DNA from: Methylobacterium sp. E-045
GTDB taxonomy: Bacteria; Pseudomonadota; Alphaproteobacteria; Rhizobiales; Beijerinckiaceae
Length of the DNA stretch: 64,000 nucleotides
Reading direction: 5' to 3'
Assembly (NCBI RefSeq): GCF_022829685.1
Contig: NZ_JAKSYE010000122.1
Coordinates: 62,001-126,000, forward strand
Position 1 is the stretch's first letter, and each line of letters begins with the position of its first letter. The notes under the pieces were generated by a model. That model saw nothing but the letters and a program-made list of their open reading frames with translations, did no database searches and was not told where the DNA came from. Of the stretch, positions 22,310 to 30,884 are shown piece after piece. A program made the translations under genes and the position numbers.

Positions 22310-23194
22310 TTACGGCAGCGCGACCTCGTGGTGGCCCATGATCTCCAGCGCGCGCACCAAAGCCGAATGGTCCTGTCCGCCGGCACCGTTGGCCACACAG
22401 ACGGAGAACAACTGCTGGGCCAGCGCCGTGCCCGGCAGGGCGAGTCCAAGCGATCGGGCGCTCTCCAGGGCGAGGTTCAGGTCCTTCTGGTGGAGGGCGA
22501 TGCGGAAGCCCGGATCGAAGGTCCGGGCGATCATGCGCTCCCCGTGCAGTTCGAGGATGCGCGAGGTGGCCAGGCCCCCGGTGATCGCCTGACGGACCTT
22601 GGCGGGGTCGGCTCCGGCTTTCGATGCGAAGAGCAGCCCTTCGGCCACCGCCTCGATGGTCAGCGCCACGATGATCTGGTTGGCCACCTTGGCGACCTGA
22701 CCGGCGCCCGCTTCGCCCACATGGGTCACGGTCCTGCCCATCAGGTCGAGGAGCGGCTTGACGCGGGCGAAGACGTCCTCTCTGCCGCCGACCATGATCG
22801 AGAGCGCCGCGTTCTTTGCGCCGACCTCGCCGCCGGAAACGGGGGCGTCGAGGTAGTCGACGCCGCGCGTGGCGAGGCGGGCTGCGAAATCGCGGGTGGC
22901 GATGGGCGAGATCGAGCTCATGTCGACCACGACCGCGCCCGGCTTCACGCCCTCGGCGACGCCGCCGGTCCCGAACAGGACGGCCTCGACGTCGGGGGTG
23001 TCGGGCAGCATCAGGATGACGACGTCCGAGCGCTCGGCCACCTCGGCGGCGCTGGCGCAGCTCCGGCCGCCGGCCGAGATCAGCGCCTCGGGCACCTGCC
23101 GGCGGGTGTTCAGGGCGAGGCTGTGCCCCCCAGCGATGAGGTGGCCGGCCATGGGCGCGCCCATGATGCCGAGGCCGATGAATCCGACGTTCAT
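22310..23194 (-). CDS. garR: 2-hydroxy-3-oxopropionate (tartronate semialdehyde) reductase
   Basis: The 294-residue enzyme belongs to the beta-hydroxyacid dehydrogenase family. It has the Rossmann motif GFIGLGIMGAPMAGHL at residues 4-19, the substrate motif DAPVSGGEVGA near 118-128, and GAGQVAKVANQI with the catalytic Lys near 166-178. It reduces tartronate semialdehyde to D-glycerate with NAD(P)H, the last step encoded here for glucarate breakdown. It is the last gene of the gud operon, 25 bases after the aldolase. GlxR-type enzymes of glyoxylate metabolism are very similar, so the name rests partly on context. Confidence 0.92.
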   Translation of the reverse strand: MNVGFIGLGIMGAPMAGHLIAGGHSLALNTRRQVPEALISAGGRSCASAAEVAERSDVVILMLPDTPDVEAVLFGTGGVAEGVKPGAVVVDMSSISPIATRDFAARLATRGVDYLDAPVSGGEVGAKNAALSIMVGGREDVFARVKPLLDLMGRTVTHVGEAGAGQVAKVANQIIVALTIEAVAEGLLFASKAGADPAKVRQAITGGLATSRILELHGERMIARTFDPGFRIALHQKDLNLALESARSLGLALPGTALAQQLFSVCVANGAGGQDHSALVRALEIMGHHEVALP

Positions 23195-23219
23195 GTCTGT
23201 CTCCGGGGATGTGACGGCG

Positions 23220-23984
23220 TCAGCGGAAGCGCGCGGCGAGCGCCTCGGAGGTGCGGGCGAGGAGGCCCATATCCGAGCCGACCGCCGTGAAGCGCGTGCC
23301 GGCTTCGATGTAGCGGTGGGCCAGTTCCTCGTTGGCGGTGAGGATGCCCGCATGCTTGCCGGTGCGGCGGATGCGGGCGATCGTCTCCTGCACGACCTCG
23401 ACCACGTCGGGGTGGTTCTGCCGGCCGATGAAGCCGAGGCTGGTGGAGAGATCACCGGGCCCGATGAAGACGCCGTCGACACCCTCCACCGAGGCGATGT
23501 CCTCGAGGTTGTCGAGGGCCCGGCGCGATTCGATCTGCACTGCGACGAAGATCTCGGCCTCGCAGCGGGAATGGTAGTCGGGGATGCGGCCGAACCGGGC
23601 GGCGCGCGGCGCCTGCGAGAAGCCCCGCACCCCGCGCGGGGCGTAGCGGGTGGCCGCAACCGCGCGGCGGGCCTGGTCGGCATCGTCGATGTTGGGGATC
23701 ATCAGCGACTGCACGCCGGTGTCGAGGATGCGCTTGATGGCGATGGGCTCGTCGCTCGGCATCCGCACCATGGCATGGGCCGAGCCCTCCATCATCGCCT
23801 GGACCTGCGCATAGACGTCGCGCAGGTCGTTGGCCGAATGCTCCATGTCGAGGAGCAGCCAGTCGAAGCCGGAGCCGGCCACGACCTCGGTGGAGATCGG
23901 GCTGGCGAGGCTGCACCAGAGGCCGATCTGCTGCCGGCCTTCGGCGAGGGCGGCCTTGAAGCGGTTGGTGAGGATGTCGGTCAT
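23220..23984 (-). CDS. garL: 2-dehydro-3-deoxyglucarate aldolase (HpcH/HpaI family)
   Basis: The 254-residue protein has the family hallmarks LLLDMEHS with His49, an Arg at 74 in AMVRMPS, and ESRRALDNLEDIASVEGVDG (metal ligand Glu) followed by FIGPGDLS. It should split 5-keto-4-deoxy-D-glucarate into pyruvate and tartronate semialdehyde. The genes before and after (dehydratase and reductase) form the neighbouring steps, which supports the substrate. HpaI and related aldolases of aromatic breakdown share the fold. Confidence 0.92.
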   Translation of the reverse strand: MTDILTNRFKAALAEGRQQIGLWCSLASPISTEVVAGSGFDWLLLDMEHSANDLRDVYAQVQAMMEGSAHAMVRMPSDEPIAIKRILDTGVQSLMIPNIDDADQARRAVAATRYAPRGVRGFSQAPRAARFGRIPDYHSRCEAEIFVAVQIESRRALDNLEDIASVEGVDGVFIGPGDLSTSLGFIGRQNHPDVVEVVQETIARIRRTGKHAGILTANEELAHRYIEAGTRFTAVGSDMGLLARTSEALAARFR

Positions 23985-24008
23985 CGTCGCGTCTCCGGGA
24001 TCTGCCGC

Positions 24009-25358
24009 TCAGCGCACGAGGCAGGGGCGCTTGTTGTCGAAGGTCCAGTTCGGGATCAGGAACTGCATGGCACCGGCATCGTCGCGGGCGCCGAGGCCGT
24101 GACGCCGGTAGAGGGCGTGCGCCGCCTCCACCTCGGCCCAGTCGAGCTCGATGCCGAGGCCGGGCCGTTCCGGCACCCGCACGAGGCCGCCCTCGATCCG
24201 AAGCGGCTCCTTCGTGAGCCTCTGGCCGTCCTGCCAGATCCAGTGGGTGTCGATGGCGGTGACGCGGCCGGGTGCCGCGGCGGCCACATGGGTGAACATC
24301 GCCAGCGAGACGTCGAAATGGTTGTTCGAATGCGAGCCCCAGGTGAGGCCGTGGTCGCGGCAGAGCTGCGCCACCCGCACCGAGCCGGCCATGGTCCAGA
24401 AATGCGGATCAGCCAGCGGGATGTCGACGGAGCCGAGCTGGATCGCGTGGTTCATCTGGCGCCAGTCCGTGGCGATCATGTTGGTGGCGGTGGGCAGGCC
24501 CGTGGCCCGGCGGAACTCGGCCATGATCTCGCGGCCGGAAAAGCCGCCTTCCGCCCCGCACGGATCCTCCGCATAGGCGAGCACGTCGCCCCGGCCCTTG
24601 CAGAGCCGGATCGCCTCCTCGAGCGACCAGGCGCCGTTCGGATCGAGGGTGACGCGGGCGGCGGGGAAGCGCGCGTGGATGGCGGTGACCGCCGCGATCT
24701 CCTCCTCGCCGGAGAGCACGCCGCCCTTCAGCTTGAAGTCGTTGAAGCCGTAGGTCTCGTAGGCGGCTTCCGCGAGGCGCACCACCGCGTCGGGGGTCAG
24801 GGCCTCCTCGTCGCGCAGGCGGAACCAGCCGTCGCGGGCCTCCGGCTCACGATAATCCAGATCGGTGCGGCGGCGGTCGCCGACATAGAAGAGGTAGCCG
24901 AGCATCTCGACGGCGTCGCGCTGCTGGCCCTCGCCGAGGAGGGCGGCCACCGGCACGTCGAGGAACTGCCCGAGCAGGTCGAGGAAGGCGGATTCGATGG
25001 CCGTCACCGCATGGATCGTGACGCGCAGGTCGAAGGTCTGGAGACCGCGGCCGCCGGCATCACGGTCCGCGAAGCGCGTCCGCATGGCGTTCAGCACCGC
25101 CTGCCAGTCGCCGATGGGGCGTCCGATCACGAGGTCGGCCGCATCCTCCAGGGTCTGGCGGATGCGCTCGCCGCCGGGGACTTCGCCGAGGCCGGTGGCG
25201 CCCGTCGAGTCGGTGAGGATGACGAGGTTGCGCGTGAAGAAGGGGCCGTGGGCACCGCTGAGGTTGAGCAGCATGCTGTCGCGTCCGGCCACCGGCACGA
25301 CCTTGATGGCGGTGACGGTCGGCGTGCGCGAAGGCCCTCGCGAGGATTCGATCTGCAT
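24009..25358 (-). CDS. gudD: Glucarate dehydratase
   Basis: The 449-residue enolase-superfamily enzyme has the N-terminal capping domain with FTRNLVILTDSTGATGLGEV. The barrel carries FNDFKLKGGV (catalytic KxK), LDPNGAW (metal Asp), and EDPCGAEGG. The WGSHSNNHFDVS motif holds the catalytic His and Asn, and IDTHWIWQDG follows. It dehydrates D-glucarate to 5-keto-4-deoxy-D-glucarate. Length is normal for the family (about 446). It is the first gene of an operon with garL and garR and is preceded by a LysR-type site. Galactarate/idarate specificity cannot be excluded. Confidence 0.95.
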   Translation of the reverse strand: MQIESSRGPSRTPTVTAIKVVPVAGRDSMLLNLSGAHGPFFTRNLVILTDSTGATGLGEVPGGERIRQTLEDAADLVIGRPIGDWQAVLNAMRTRFADRDAGGRGLQTFDLRVTIHAVTAIESAFLDLLGQFLDVPVAALLGEGQQRDAVEMLGYLFYVGDRRRTDLDYREPEARDGWFRLRDEEALTPDAVVRLAEAAYETYGFNDFKLKGGVLSGEEEIAAVTAIHARFPAARVTLDPNGAWSLEEAIRLCKGRGDVLAYAEDPCGAEGGFSGREIMAEFRRATGLPTATNMIATDWRQMNHAIQLGSVDIPLADPHFWTMAGSVRVAQLCRDHGLTWGSHSNNHFDVSLAMFTHVAAAAPGRVTAIDTHWIWQDGQRLTKEPLRIEGGLVRVPERPGLGIELDWAEVEAAHALYRRHGLGARDDAGAMQFLIPNWTFDNKRPCLVR

Positions 25359-25414
25359 GAGCGTTCTCCCGAACTGGATGCAGCGGCGTCTCCGCGCCGT
25401 CTGGCTCCCTCCGT

Positions 25415-25482
25415 TCTAGATGGGTCCGGCAATGCCGGTCCAAGCCAAAGGCTGGATCGATCGATGCACTGACGGCATCGAT
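25415..25482 (-). promoter_or_regulatory. gudD promoter with LysR-type inverted repeat
   Basis: On the minus strand TTGGAC (25443-25438) and TCTAGA (25420-25415) are separated by 17 bases. Seventeen bases further upstream is the inverted repeat ATCGATGC-N7-GCATCGAT (25460-25482), centred about 60 bases before the likely start of transcription, the usual place for a LysR recognition site. The same layout occurs before gudP. Confidence 0.7.
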
Positions 25483-25490
25483 CCCGCGTT

Positions 25491-26378
25491 TCAGGCCGGC
25501 ATGTCGCGCAGGATCGCCAGCAGGGGTTTGAGCAGTGGGACGTCGCTGCCACGGCGCCAGGCGAGGTGAAGCTCGGCGGGCTGCGGCTGCGCGAGGTCGA
25601 GGGGGCGGAAGGCGATGCCTTCGAAGCGCAGACGCTCGGCGGCCGCAGGCACCAGGGCGAGGCCGATCCCGGCGCGGACGAGCGCCAGGATCGAGTGGAT
25701 CTGCGTCAGCTGCTGGAGGATGCGCGGCTGTATGCCGGCCCCGGCGAACAGGCTGTCGAGGAGGTGGTGGAAGTAGCTCGCCTCGTGCGAGGCATAGGCG
25801 ATGAAGGGCTCGCCGTGCAGATCCCGCAGGGTGATCGCGTCCCGCCCGGCCAGGGGGTGATCGGCCGGCAGGGCCGCCACCATGGGCTCGGCGAGGGCCT
25901 GCTCGGACTCGAGTTCCGGATGGCTCACCGGTGGGCGGATCAGCCCGGCATCGATCTGGCCCGAGAGGATGCCCTCGACCTGATCCTTCGTCACCATCTC
26001 GCGCAAGGACAGGGTGACGTCCGGCATCGCGTTCCGGCAGGCGATGACGAGGCGGGGCAGGAAGTCGTAGGCCGATGCCGCCGTGAAGCCGAGCTTGAGC
26101 ACGCCCGCCCGACCGGCGGCCACCTGGCGCGTGACGTAGGTGGCGGTCTCGGCGAGCCGCAGGATGCGCAGGGCCTCAGGCAGGAAGCTACGCCCGGCGG
26201 CGGTGAGGCGCACCGAGCGGCTGGTCCGATCGAGGAGCTGCACGTCGAGGACCCGTTCCAGCACCTGGATCTGCCGCGACAGGGGCGGCTGCGTCATGTT
26301 CAGCCGGGCGGCGGCACGGCCGAAATGCAGTTCCTCCGCGACGGCGGCAAAGCAGCGGAGTTGGCCGAAATCGAGCAT
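25491..26378 (-). CDS. LysR family transcriptional regulator
   Basis: The 295-residue protein has the LysR HTH in residues 1-60 (FGQLRCFAAVAEELHFGRAA, ARLNMTQPPLSRQIQVLERV) and a periplasmic-binding-like effector domain from about residue 90 (VLKLGFTAASAYDFLPRLVI). It lies between gudP and gudD on the same strand. The matching inverted repeats before both genes are its likely binding sites. The inducer is probably glucarate, galactarate or a pathway intermediate (inference). Confidence 0.93.
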   Translation of the reverse strand: MLDFGQLRCFAAVAEELHFGRAAARLNMTQPPLSRQIQVLERVLDVQLLDRTSRSVRLTAAGRSFLPEALRILRLAETATYVTRQVAAGRAGVLKLGFTAASAYDFLPRLVIACRNAMPDVTLSLREMVTKDQVEGILSGQIDAGLIRPPVSHPELESEQALAEPMVAALPADHPLAGRDAITLRDLHGEPFIAYASHEASYFHHLLDSLFAGAGIQPRILQQLTQIHSILALVRAGIGLALVPAAAERLRFEGIAFRPLDLAQPQPAELHLAWRRGSDVPLLKPLLAILRDMPA

Positions 26379-26454
26379 GGCGCCTCACAACGACGATGCG
26401 GCCGCGGGTTTCCCCACGGCCGCGGATCCTCTCACGGTGTGCCGCGGGTGGGGC

Positions 26455-27777
26455 TCAGCGCAGCTCCACCCGTTTGATCTCGCCAACGATGACGAGATAG
26501 CAGAACACGGCCACCAGGGCATTGAGCCCGACGAAGACGAGGGCGCCGTTGAACGATCCGGTCTGCTGGACGATGTAGCCGATGGCGATGGGCGTGGTGA
26601 TGCCGGCCGTATTGCCGAAGGTATTGAATAGGCCGCCGTTGAGGCCGCCGGTGGCGCGCGGCGACGTATCGGAGACCACCGCCCAGCCCAGCGCCCCGAT
26701 GCCCTTGCCGAAGAAGGCCAGCGCCATCAGACCGATCACGAGGGCATCCGCCTGGACGTAGTTGCAGCCGATGATGCTCATGGAGAGCAGCATTCCGCCG
26801 ACGATCGGGATCTTTCGCGACACGGTCAGAGAGTAGCCGCGGCGCAGCAGCATGTCCGAGAGCCAGCCGCCCAGGATGCCGCCGACGAAGCCGCACAAGG
26901 CCGGCAGCACGGCGGCGAAACCGGCCTGCAGGATCGAGAGCCCGCGCTCCTTCACGAGATAGACCGGAAACCAGGTGAGGAAGAAGTAGGTCAGCGTGGT
27001 GATGCAGTACTGGCCGATATAGATGCCGAGCAGCATGCGGTTCGAGAGGAGTTGCCGGATCGTCCTGCCCGCATCGGCCGGAGCACCGGCACCGCGGCCG
27101 TCCATGTCGAGCAGCGCGCCGCCCTCGCCGATATAGTCGAGCTCGGCCTTGTTGATGGAGGGATGCTCCTTCGGGCCGTACATCACCTGCGTCCAGACCA
27201 GAGCGAAGGCGATGCCCAGCGCGCCCATCAGGGTGAAGACGTGGTGCCAGCCGTAATGATGGACGACGAAGCCCATCAGGGGCGTGAACAGGACGGTGGC
27301 GAAGTATTGCGAGGCGTTGAAGAAGGCCGAGGCGGTGCCGCGCTCGGCGGTGGGGAACCACGCGGCGGTGATGCGGGCATTGGCCGGGAAGACCGGCGCC
27401 TCGGCCAGTCCGACCAGCAGGCGGAGGCTGAACAGCACCGCCACCGCCGTGAAGCCGGTGAAGAAGCCCACCGCCCCCTGCATCAGGGTGAAGGCCGACC
27501 ACAGGAAGATCGCGCCGGCATAGACCCATTTGGCGCCGTAGCGGTCGAGGAGCCAGCCGCCGGGCAATTGCGCGAGGACGTAGGACCAGGCGAAGGCCGA
27601 GAAGACGTAGCCCATGGAGACCGCGTCGAGGCCGAGGTCCTTGGCCAGGGACGGGCCGGCGATCGAGAGCGTGGCCCGGTCCGCGTAGTTGATGGTGGTG
27701 GCGATAAACAGCATCGTGACGATGAGGAGCCGCACACGGCTCCGCTTCGCCGCGGTCATGACCAGACCGGCGCTCAT
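26455..27777 (-). CDS. gudP: MFS transporter, glucarate/galactarate type
   Basis: The 440-residue protein has 12 predicted membrane spans and belongs to the anion:cation symporter branch of the MFS: INYADRATLSIAGPSLAKDL near residues 29-48, GGWLLDRYGAKWVY, RLLVGLAEAPVFPANARITA, WFPTAERGTASAFFNASQY. GudP and GarP in E. coli are close relatives and import D-glucarate/D-galactarate by proton symport. The gene is clustered with the matching catabolic enzymes. Its own promoter region carries the same 45-bp element as gudD, so uptake and breakdown are co-regulated. The start at 27777 could also be at M7. Confidence 0.9.
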   Translation of the reverse strand: MSAGLVMTAAKRSRVRLLIVTMLFIATTINYADRATLSIAGPSLAKDLGLDAVSMGYVFSAFAWSYVLAQLPGGWLLDRYGAKWVYAGAIFLWSAFTLMQGAVGFFTGFTAVAVLFSLRLLVGLAEAPVFPANARITAAWFPTAERGTASAFFNASQYFATVLFTPLMGFVVHHYGWHHVFTLMGALGIAFALVWTQVMYGPKEHPSINKAELDYIGEGGALLDMDGRGAGAPADAGRTIRQLLSNRMLLGIYIGQYCITTLTYFFLTWFPVYLVKERGLSILQAGFAAVLPALCGFVGGILGGWLSDMLLRRGYSLTVSRKIPIVGGMLLSMSIIGCNYVQADALVIGLMALAFFGKGIGALGWAVVSDTSPRATGGLNGGLFNTFGNTAGITTPIAIGYIVQQTGSFNGALVFVGLNALVAVFCYLVIVGEIKRVELR

Positions 27778-27881
27778 GGCGTCTCTCCCTGAGATCGGGC
27801 CGTCCGGTCGATACCAGGACGGGCAGCGGTCGTTCTCTCAGGCCCCTGACGGGAGACCTCGGCGACCAATTGCAGGATCAG

Positions 27882-27949
27882 GCTACGGCCCGGCAGGATA
27901 CTGCGTCCAACTCAAAGGCTGGATGGATCGATGCCGTTCGGGTATCGAT
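27882..27949 (-). promoter_or_regulatory. gudP promoter region with matching LysR-type site
   Basis: TTGGAC lies at 27910-27905, with a weak -10 (CGTAGC, 27887-27882). The inverted repeat ATCGATGC-N7-GTATCGAT at 27927-27949 is 17 bases from the -35, as in the gudD promoter. The 45-bp segment 27905-27949 is identical to 25438-25482 at 36 positions by my count. Confidence 0.65.
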
Positions 27950-28143
27950 GGAGCGCGACGAAGCGGGTAACCGGCGTCCCTCGGATCGGACTCGTGGTTC
28001 GCAGCCAAGATCAGTGGCATACGGTCCCGTCGTTCGAGGGTGGTCTGCTTTGGAGAGCACCCTCGAACGACTGTTGCCTTCACATCGGGGCGGCACCGGC
28101 CCGTTCGATCCTCCCCCGGATTTCGCGGACAGGGGTCCGGCGC
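27950..28143. other. Spacer upstream of the gudP promoter, no gene seen
   Basis: Together with the gudP leader (27778-27949) and the tandem repeat that follows, this forms a 411-bp gap between genes. No frame here has a plausible start or domain. Confidence 0.5.
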
Positions 28144-28191
28144 GCGCCAAGTCTTACTAGATCGAAGTCTTGCGATGTCGAAGTCTTGCTA
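28144..28191. repeat. Three-copy 16-bp tandem repeat
   Basis: TCGAAGTCTTGCGATG (28160-28175) and TCGAAGTCTTGCTATG (28176-28191) are preceded by a diverged copy GCCAAGTCTTACTAGA (28144-28159). The array touches the 3' end of the small membrane gene at 28189. Confidence 0.75.
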
Positions 28192-28539
28192 TGTCGAACG
28201 CGGCTTCGGGAGGCGTCGATGGGCCAGGATCGTCGGCTGGCGTCTCGGCTCGGGCAGACCGAGGGCGCCCGGCGGCCCCAGAAGCAGTGCGTGCGCCGCC
28301 GGCCCCGTTTCGTCGGGCGTCCCGGCCGTCCAAAGCACGATATCGACTCTGGCCGGCGAGGGGCGTCCCTCGATGGCCCTCCGCTCGGGAAGAACCCACA
28401 GGACACCGAATGCGATGAGGCACAGGACGCCGATCAGGGTCGCATTCCAGTTCGGGGCTTCCTGGATCATCAGCACGACGAGGCCGCCGACGGCAACGAC
28501 CGCAGCGTACGCCCTATTCGTGTGCCGATCCCGCGCCAT
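28189..28539 (-). CDS. Small two-span membrane protein
   Basis: The 116-residue frame has two hydrophobic segments (AYAAVVAVGGLVVLMIQ at about 10-26 and ATLIGVLCLIAFGVLWVLP at about 33-51) and a Pro/Arg-rich tail. A GGAG lies about 11 bases before the ATG. The tail may have been extended by the tandem repeat at its 3' end. No family is recognised. Confidence 0.5.
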   Translation of the reverse strand: MARDRHTNRAYAAVVAVGGLVVLMIQEAPNWNATLIGVLCLIAFGVLWVLPERRAIEGRPSPARVDIVLWTAGTPDETGPAAHALLLGPPGALGLPEPRRQPTILAHRRLPKPRST

Positions 28540-28929
28540 TCCTCATGTGCTCCGGCAGAAATCGCCATCGGGTGAAGGTATTCCGTCAAATTTTCACTGT
28601 CACCGCATCGATCCATAGCGTCCGGGCTGAAGTCGAGGGTGCGCGGACCCTTGCGCGGCACAGTGCGATGAAGCGAACCGGATGCCGGCCGCCATCGCCG
28701 GACGTCTTCATCCAAACGAGGGTGCGACCCGCACGGTTCCAGGCGTCGGCGCCCCGTCGACGGGGCCGCGCGGCGGCCTGACCCCGCCCTGCCGTGCGTT
28801 CGCCGCGCATCTGCCGGAGCGAAGAAAGCGCGTGCGTTCGAGGAAGGAAGTTTGCATACGACGCCGATGGGCGGGCTCCAGCGTTACCGCTTCGCGGCCC
28901 CTCGGCCGGACCGCTCCAGGGAGTCCGTA
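28540..28929. other. 390-bp stretch without a convincing gene
   Basis: Only short overlapping frames with no ribosome-binding site are open. It contains the promoter region for the TerB-like gene at 28930 and nothing else I can support. Confidence 0.5.
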
Positions 28930-29382
28930 ATGGGCATCTTTCAGAACCTTCTCGAACACGTCACCGCCTATGTCGGCGACAAGACCCTGATGCAGGCGGC
29001 CGTGTCGGCGGCCTCCAACGTGATCGTGGCCGACAGCGAGGTGGACGAGGGGGAGGTCGAGGTCGCCCTTGCGGCCATGCGCGCCAATCCGATCATCGAG
29101 AAGGGCTACGACACGCTGATGCTGGAGGCGGAACTGTTCGACGGGATCGCGCGGGCTCGGACCCGCGTCGGACGGGCGGACAATCTGAGCCGCGTGGCCG
29201 CCATCGCGGACCGATCCCTCGAACAGCGAAACGGGGTGTTTCTGATCGCCGCCGATGCCGCCGACCACGAGGGCATCAGCGACGTCGAGCATCAGGCACT
29301 CGAGGAGATCGCCGGAGCCCTGTCCGTCGACAAGGAGACACTGCTCAGGCTGGCTCCGGTGAAGCCATCCACCCCGTCGTGA
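28930..29382 (+). CDS. TerB-like domain protein
   Basis: The 150-residue protein from the ATG at 28930 (GGGAG upstream) is helical and has the TerB/DjlA-type layout: VSAASNVIVADSEVDEGEVE with the acidic pair, then a second half with AADAADHEGISDVEHQALEE. TerB folds are linked to tellurite resistance and to membrane-stress complexes, but most single-domain members have no known function. It stands alone here, without other ter genes. Confidence 0.75.
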   Translation: MGIFQNLLEHVTAYVGDKTLMQAAVSAASNVIVADSEVDEGEVEVALAAMRANPIIEKGYDTLMLEAELFDGIARARTRVGRADNLSRVAAIADRSLEQRNGVFLIAADAADHEGISDVEHQALEEIAGALSVDKETLLRLAPVKPSTPS

Positions 29383-29478
29383 CCCGGCCCACGCGCCGCG
29401 TGCATCCGTCGCTCCGGCTCGACGCGCCGGCCCCATTTGCGCTTCCGCGTCGGTCGAGTGTGCTCCGGGGGCGACACC

Positions 29479-29505
29479 GAATGGTTAAAATCACATTAAC
29501 CATTC
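29479..29505. promoter_or_regulatory. CtrA-box-like palindrome
   Basis: GAATGGTTAA-N7-TTAACCATTC is a perfect 10-bp inverted repeat. Its core is TTAA-N7-TTAA, the consensus of the alphaproteobacterial cell-cycle regulator CtrA. It lies about 70 bases before a short membrane-peptide gene. Confidence 0.6.
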
Positions 29506-29571
29506 ATGACGACACCACGTTAGAGATCTTTCGACTATAGAGCCGGCATCGAACCCCTGCCGGTCATTGCC

Positions 29572-29685
29572 ATGATCCTCGCGTCCCGTAACATCGTCAA
29601 CGAACACCGTGAGATCGCGGCCATCGCGATCACGTATGGAATCTTTCTGAGCGGGATCATGCTCCTCACCTGGACGATGGCCTGA
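29572..29685 (+). CDS. 37-residue single-span membrane peptide
   Basis: The frame reads MILASRNIVNEHREIAAIAI followed by a hydrophobic span (TYGIFLSGIMLLTW). The sequence looks like a true membrane peptide. No strong ribosome-binding site is seen. The CtrA-like box lies upstream. Short and unproven. Confidence 0.42.
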   Translation: MILASRNIVNEHREIAAIAITYGIFLSGIMLLTWTMA

Positions 29686-29902
29686 CGCAGCCGCCCGAGC
29701 AGCCCGAGGCCCTGTCCGGCCGCCCGTGAGGCGTCGACGGACGGCGTCGCGAATCGCGGCGGCTGACGACGACAGGCCGAGCATCCCGCTGTTTCGGGGA
29801 TGTCCCGAAGACCTCGTGCAAGGCGACAGGCCGAATGCCTGTCTTCGTCGAGGAACTGATGCACCGTCACAGATGTTCGTTCATCCAAATCGGAGGACAT
29901 GA

Positions 29903-30223
29903 ATGTCTGACAGTGCCTTAGCTTCGGTCGTCGTCCCCTCTCTCCGGGCTGCCCGCTCGGCGAGGGAACGGCTGGCCCGCGCCGGCTTCGCCCGCAACAG
30001 CGTCGACATCGAACGCCACGATGACGCGTTCGAAGTGTCCATCAGCACGAAGGCGGAGAATCTGGATCGCGCTCGGAACATCCTTCTGGGCAATCCGGTC
30101 GTCGATGACCTTCGCGATGCCGGCTCGCGTGCGCTCGGCGCCTTCCACGACAACCGGCCCCTCGTGCTGGGCCTCGCGGCCCTGGCCGGCTTTGCCATCT
30201 TCCATGTCTCGAAGAAACGGTGA
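29903..30223 (+). CDS. Hypothetical protein with C-terminal membrane span
   Basis: The 106-residue product from the ATG at 29903 (GGAGG upstream) has a ferredoxin-like start (ASVVVPSLRAARSARERLAR, AGFARNSVDIERHDDAFEVS). A C-terminal hydrophobic span follows (LVLGLAALAGFAIFHV) with a basic end, giving a tail-anchored layout. Function unknown. Confidence 0.72.
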   Translation: MSDSALASVVVPSLRAARSARERLARAGFARNSVDIERHDDAFEVSISTKAENLDRARNILLGNPVVDDLRDAGSRALGAFHDNRPLVLGLAALAGFAIFHVSKKR

Positions 30224-30340
30224 AGACGAGGGGGGCGAGCGCGCGGGAGGGTAAGCGCCGCCATCGCAGGGCAAGGAACGCGGGCCGCTTTGCTCCGTAA
30301 AATGATGGCGGTTAGACTGCCGTCCATGCGCCATGCAGTC

Positions 30341-30805
30341 ATGAGCCATGAAACGATCCGCCGGCTTGTCGTCGCGCGCCGCCTCGGCGCGGCGATGCTC
30401 GGCGGATTGTCGATGACGATGGCGCTCCCCGTCTTCGCGCAGCCTCCGTCGCCGCCAGCCACCGTGAACAATTGGGCGGAGCTTCGCGCGACGCTCGCCT
30501 CCTGCTGGTCGGTCCCACCCGATACCAGGGGATCGTTGATCGCGTTTCTGTTCGGCATCACCAAGACAGGTGAGCTGCGGGGTGCGCCCCGCGTGACGGC
30601 GCGACGCCTCGAAGGCCATCAGGAAGCCCGCAAACACTACGAGGCGGCCGCGAGGGACGCGGTGTCCCGGTGCTTTCCCGTCACGGTGACCCCGTCCTTC
30701 GGTGCCATCCTGGGCGAAAGCCCCATCCGCCTGCGCTTCGTCAATACGCCGCCGACGGCCGCCTACCAGATCAACGGCAACATCACGATCTTCGCGCCCC
30801 CCTGA
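30341..30805 (+). CDS. Periplasmic hypothetical protein, TonB-C-like
   Basis: Started at 30341 the product has 154 residues with a signal peptide (VVARRLGAAMLGGLSMTMAL, cleavage near VFAQ). A mature part with two Cys (ASCWSVPP, SRCFPVTV) follows. The layout (NWAELRATLASCW...IRLRFVN) resembles short proteins with a TonB C-terminal-like fold seen in Hyphomicrobiales. ATGs at 30302, 30305 and 30326 are alternatives, since no ribosome-binding site decides. Function unknown. Confidence 0.62.
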   Translation: MSHETIRRLVVARRLGAAMLGGLSMTMALPVFAQPPSPPATVNNWAELRATLASCWSVPPDTRGSLIAFLFGITKTGELRGAPRVTARRLEGHQEARKHYEAAARDAVSRCFPVTVTPSFGAILGESPIRLRFVNTPPTAAYQINGNITIFAPP

Positions 30806-30833
30806 TCCAGCGGCGACGGCGACGCGCCGACGC

Positions 30834-30859
30834 AAAAAAGGGCCGCCTCGCGGCGACCC
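30834..30859 (-). terminator. Rho-independent terminator with GNRA loop
   Basis: On the minus strand GGGTCGCC-GCGA-GGCGGCCC (8 bp with one wobble pair) is followed by six T. It ends the Gly/Tyr-rich gene at 30885. Confidence 0.85.
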
Positions 30860-30884
30860 CTTCTCATCGACATGCCATTCCGGC

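Noticed and set aside
22869..25472. 867-codon plus-strand open frame across the glucarate genes
   Set aside because: It is antisense to three clear enzymes; such frames arise from high third-position GC. No ribosome-binding site or domain.
28930..29382. Tellurite-resistance operon
   Set aside because: Only a single TerB-like gene is present; no terC, terD or terZ homologue is nearby.
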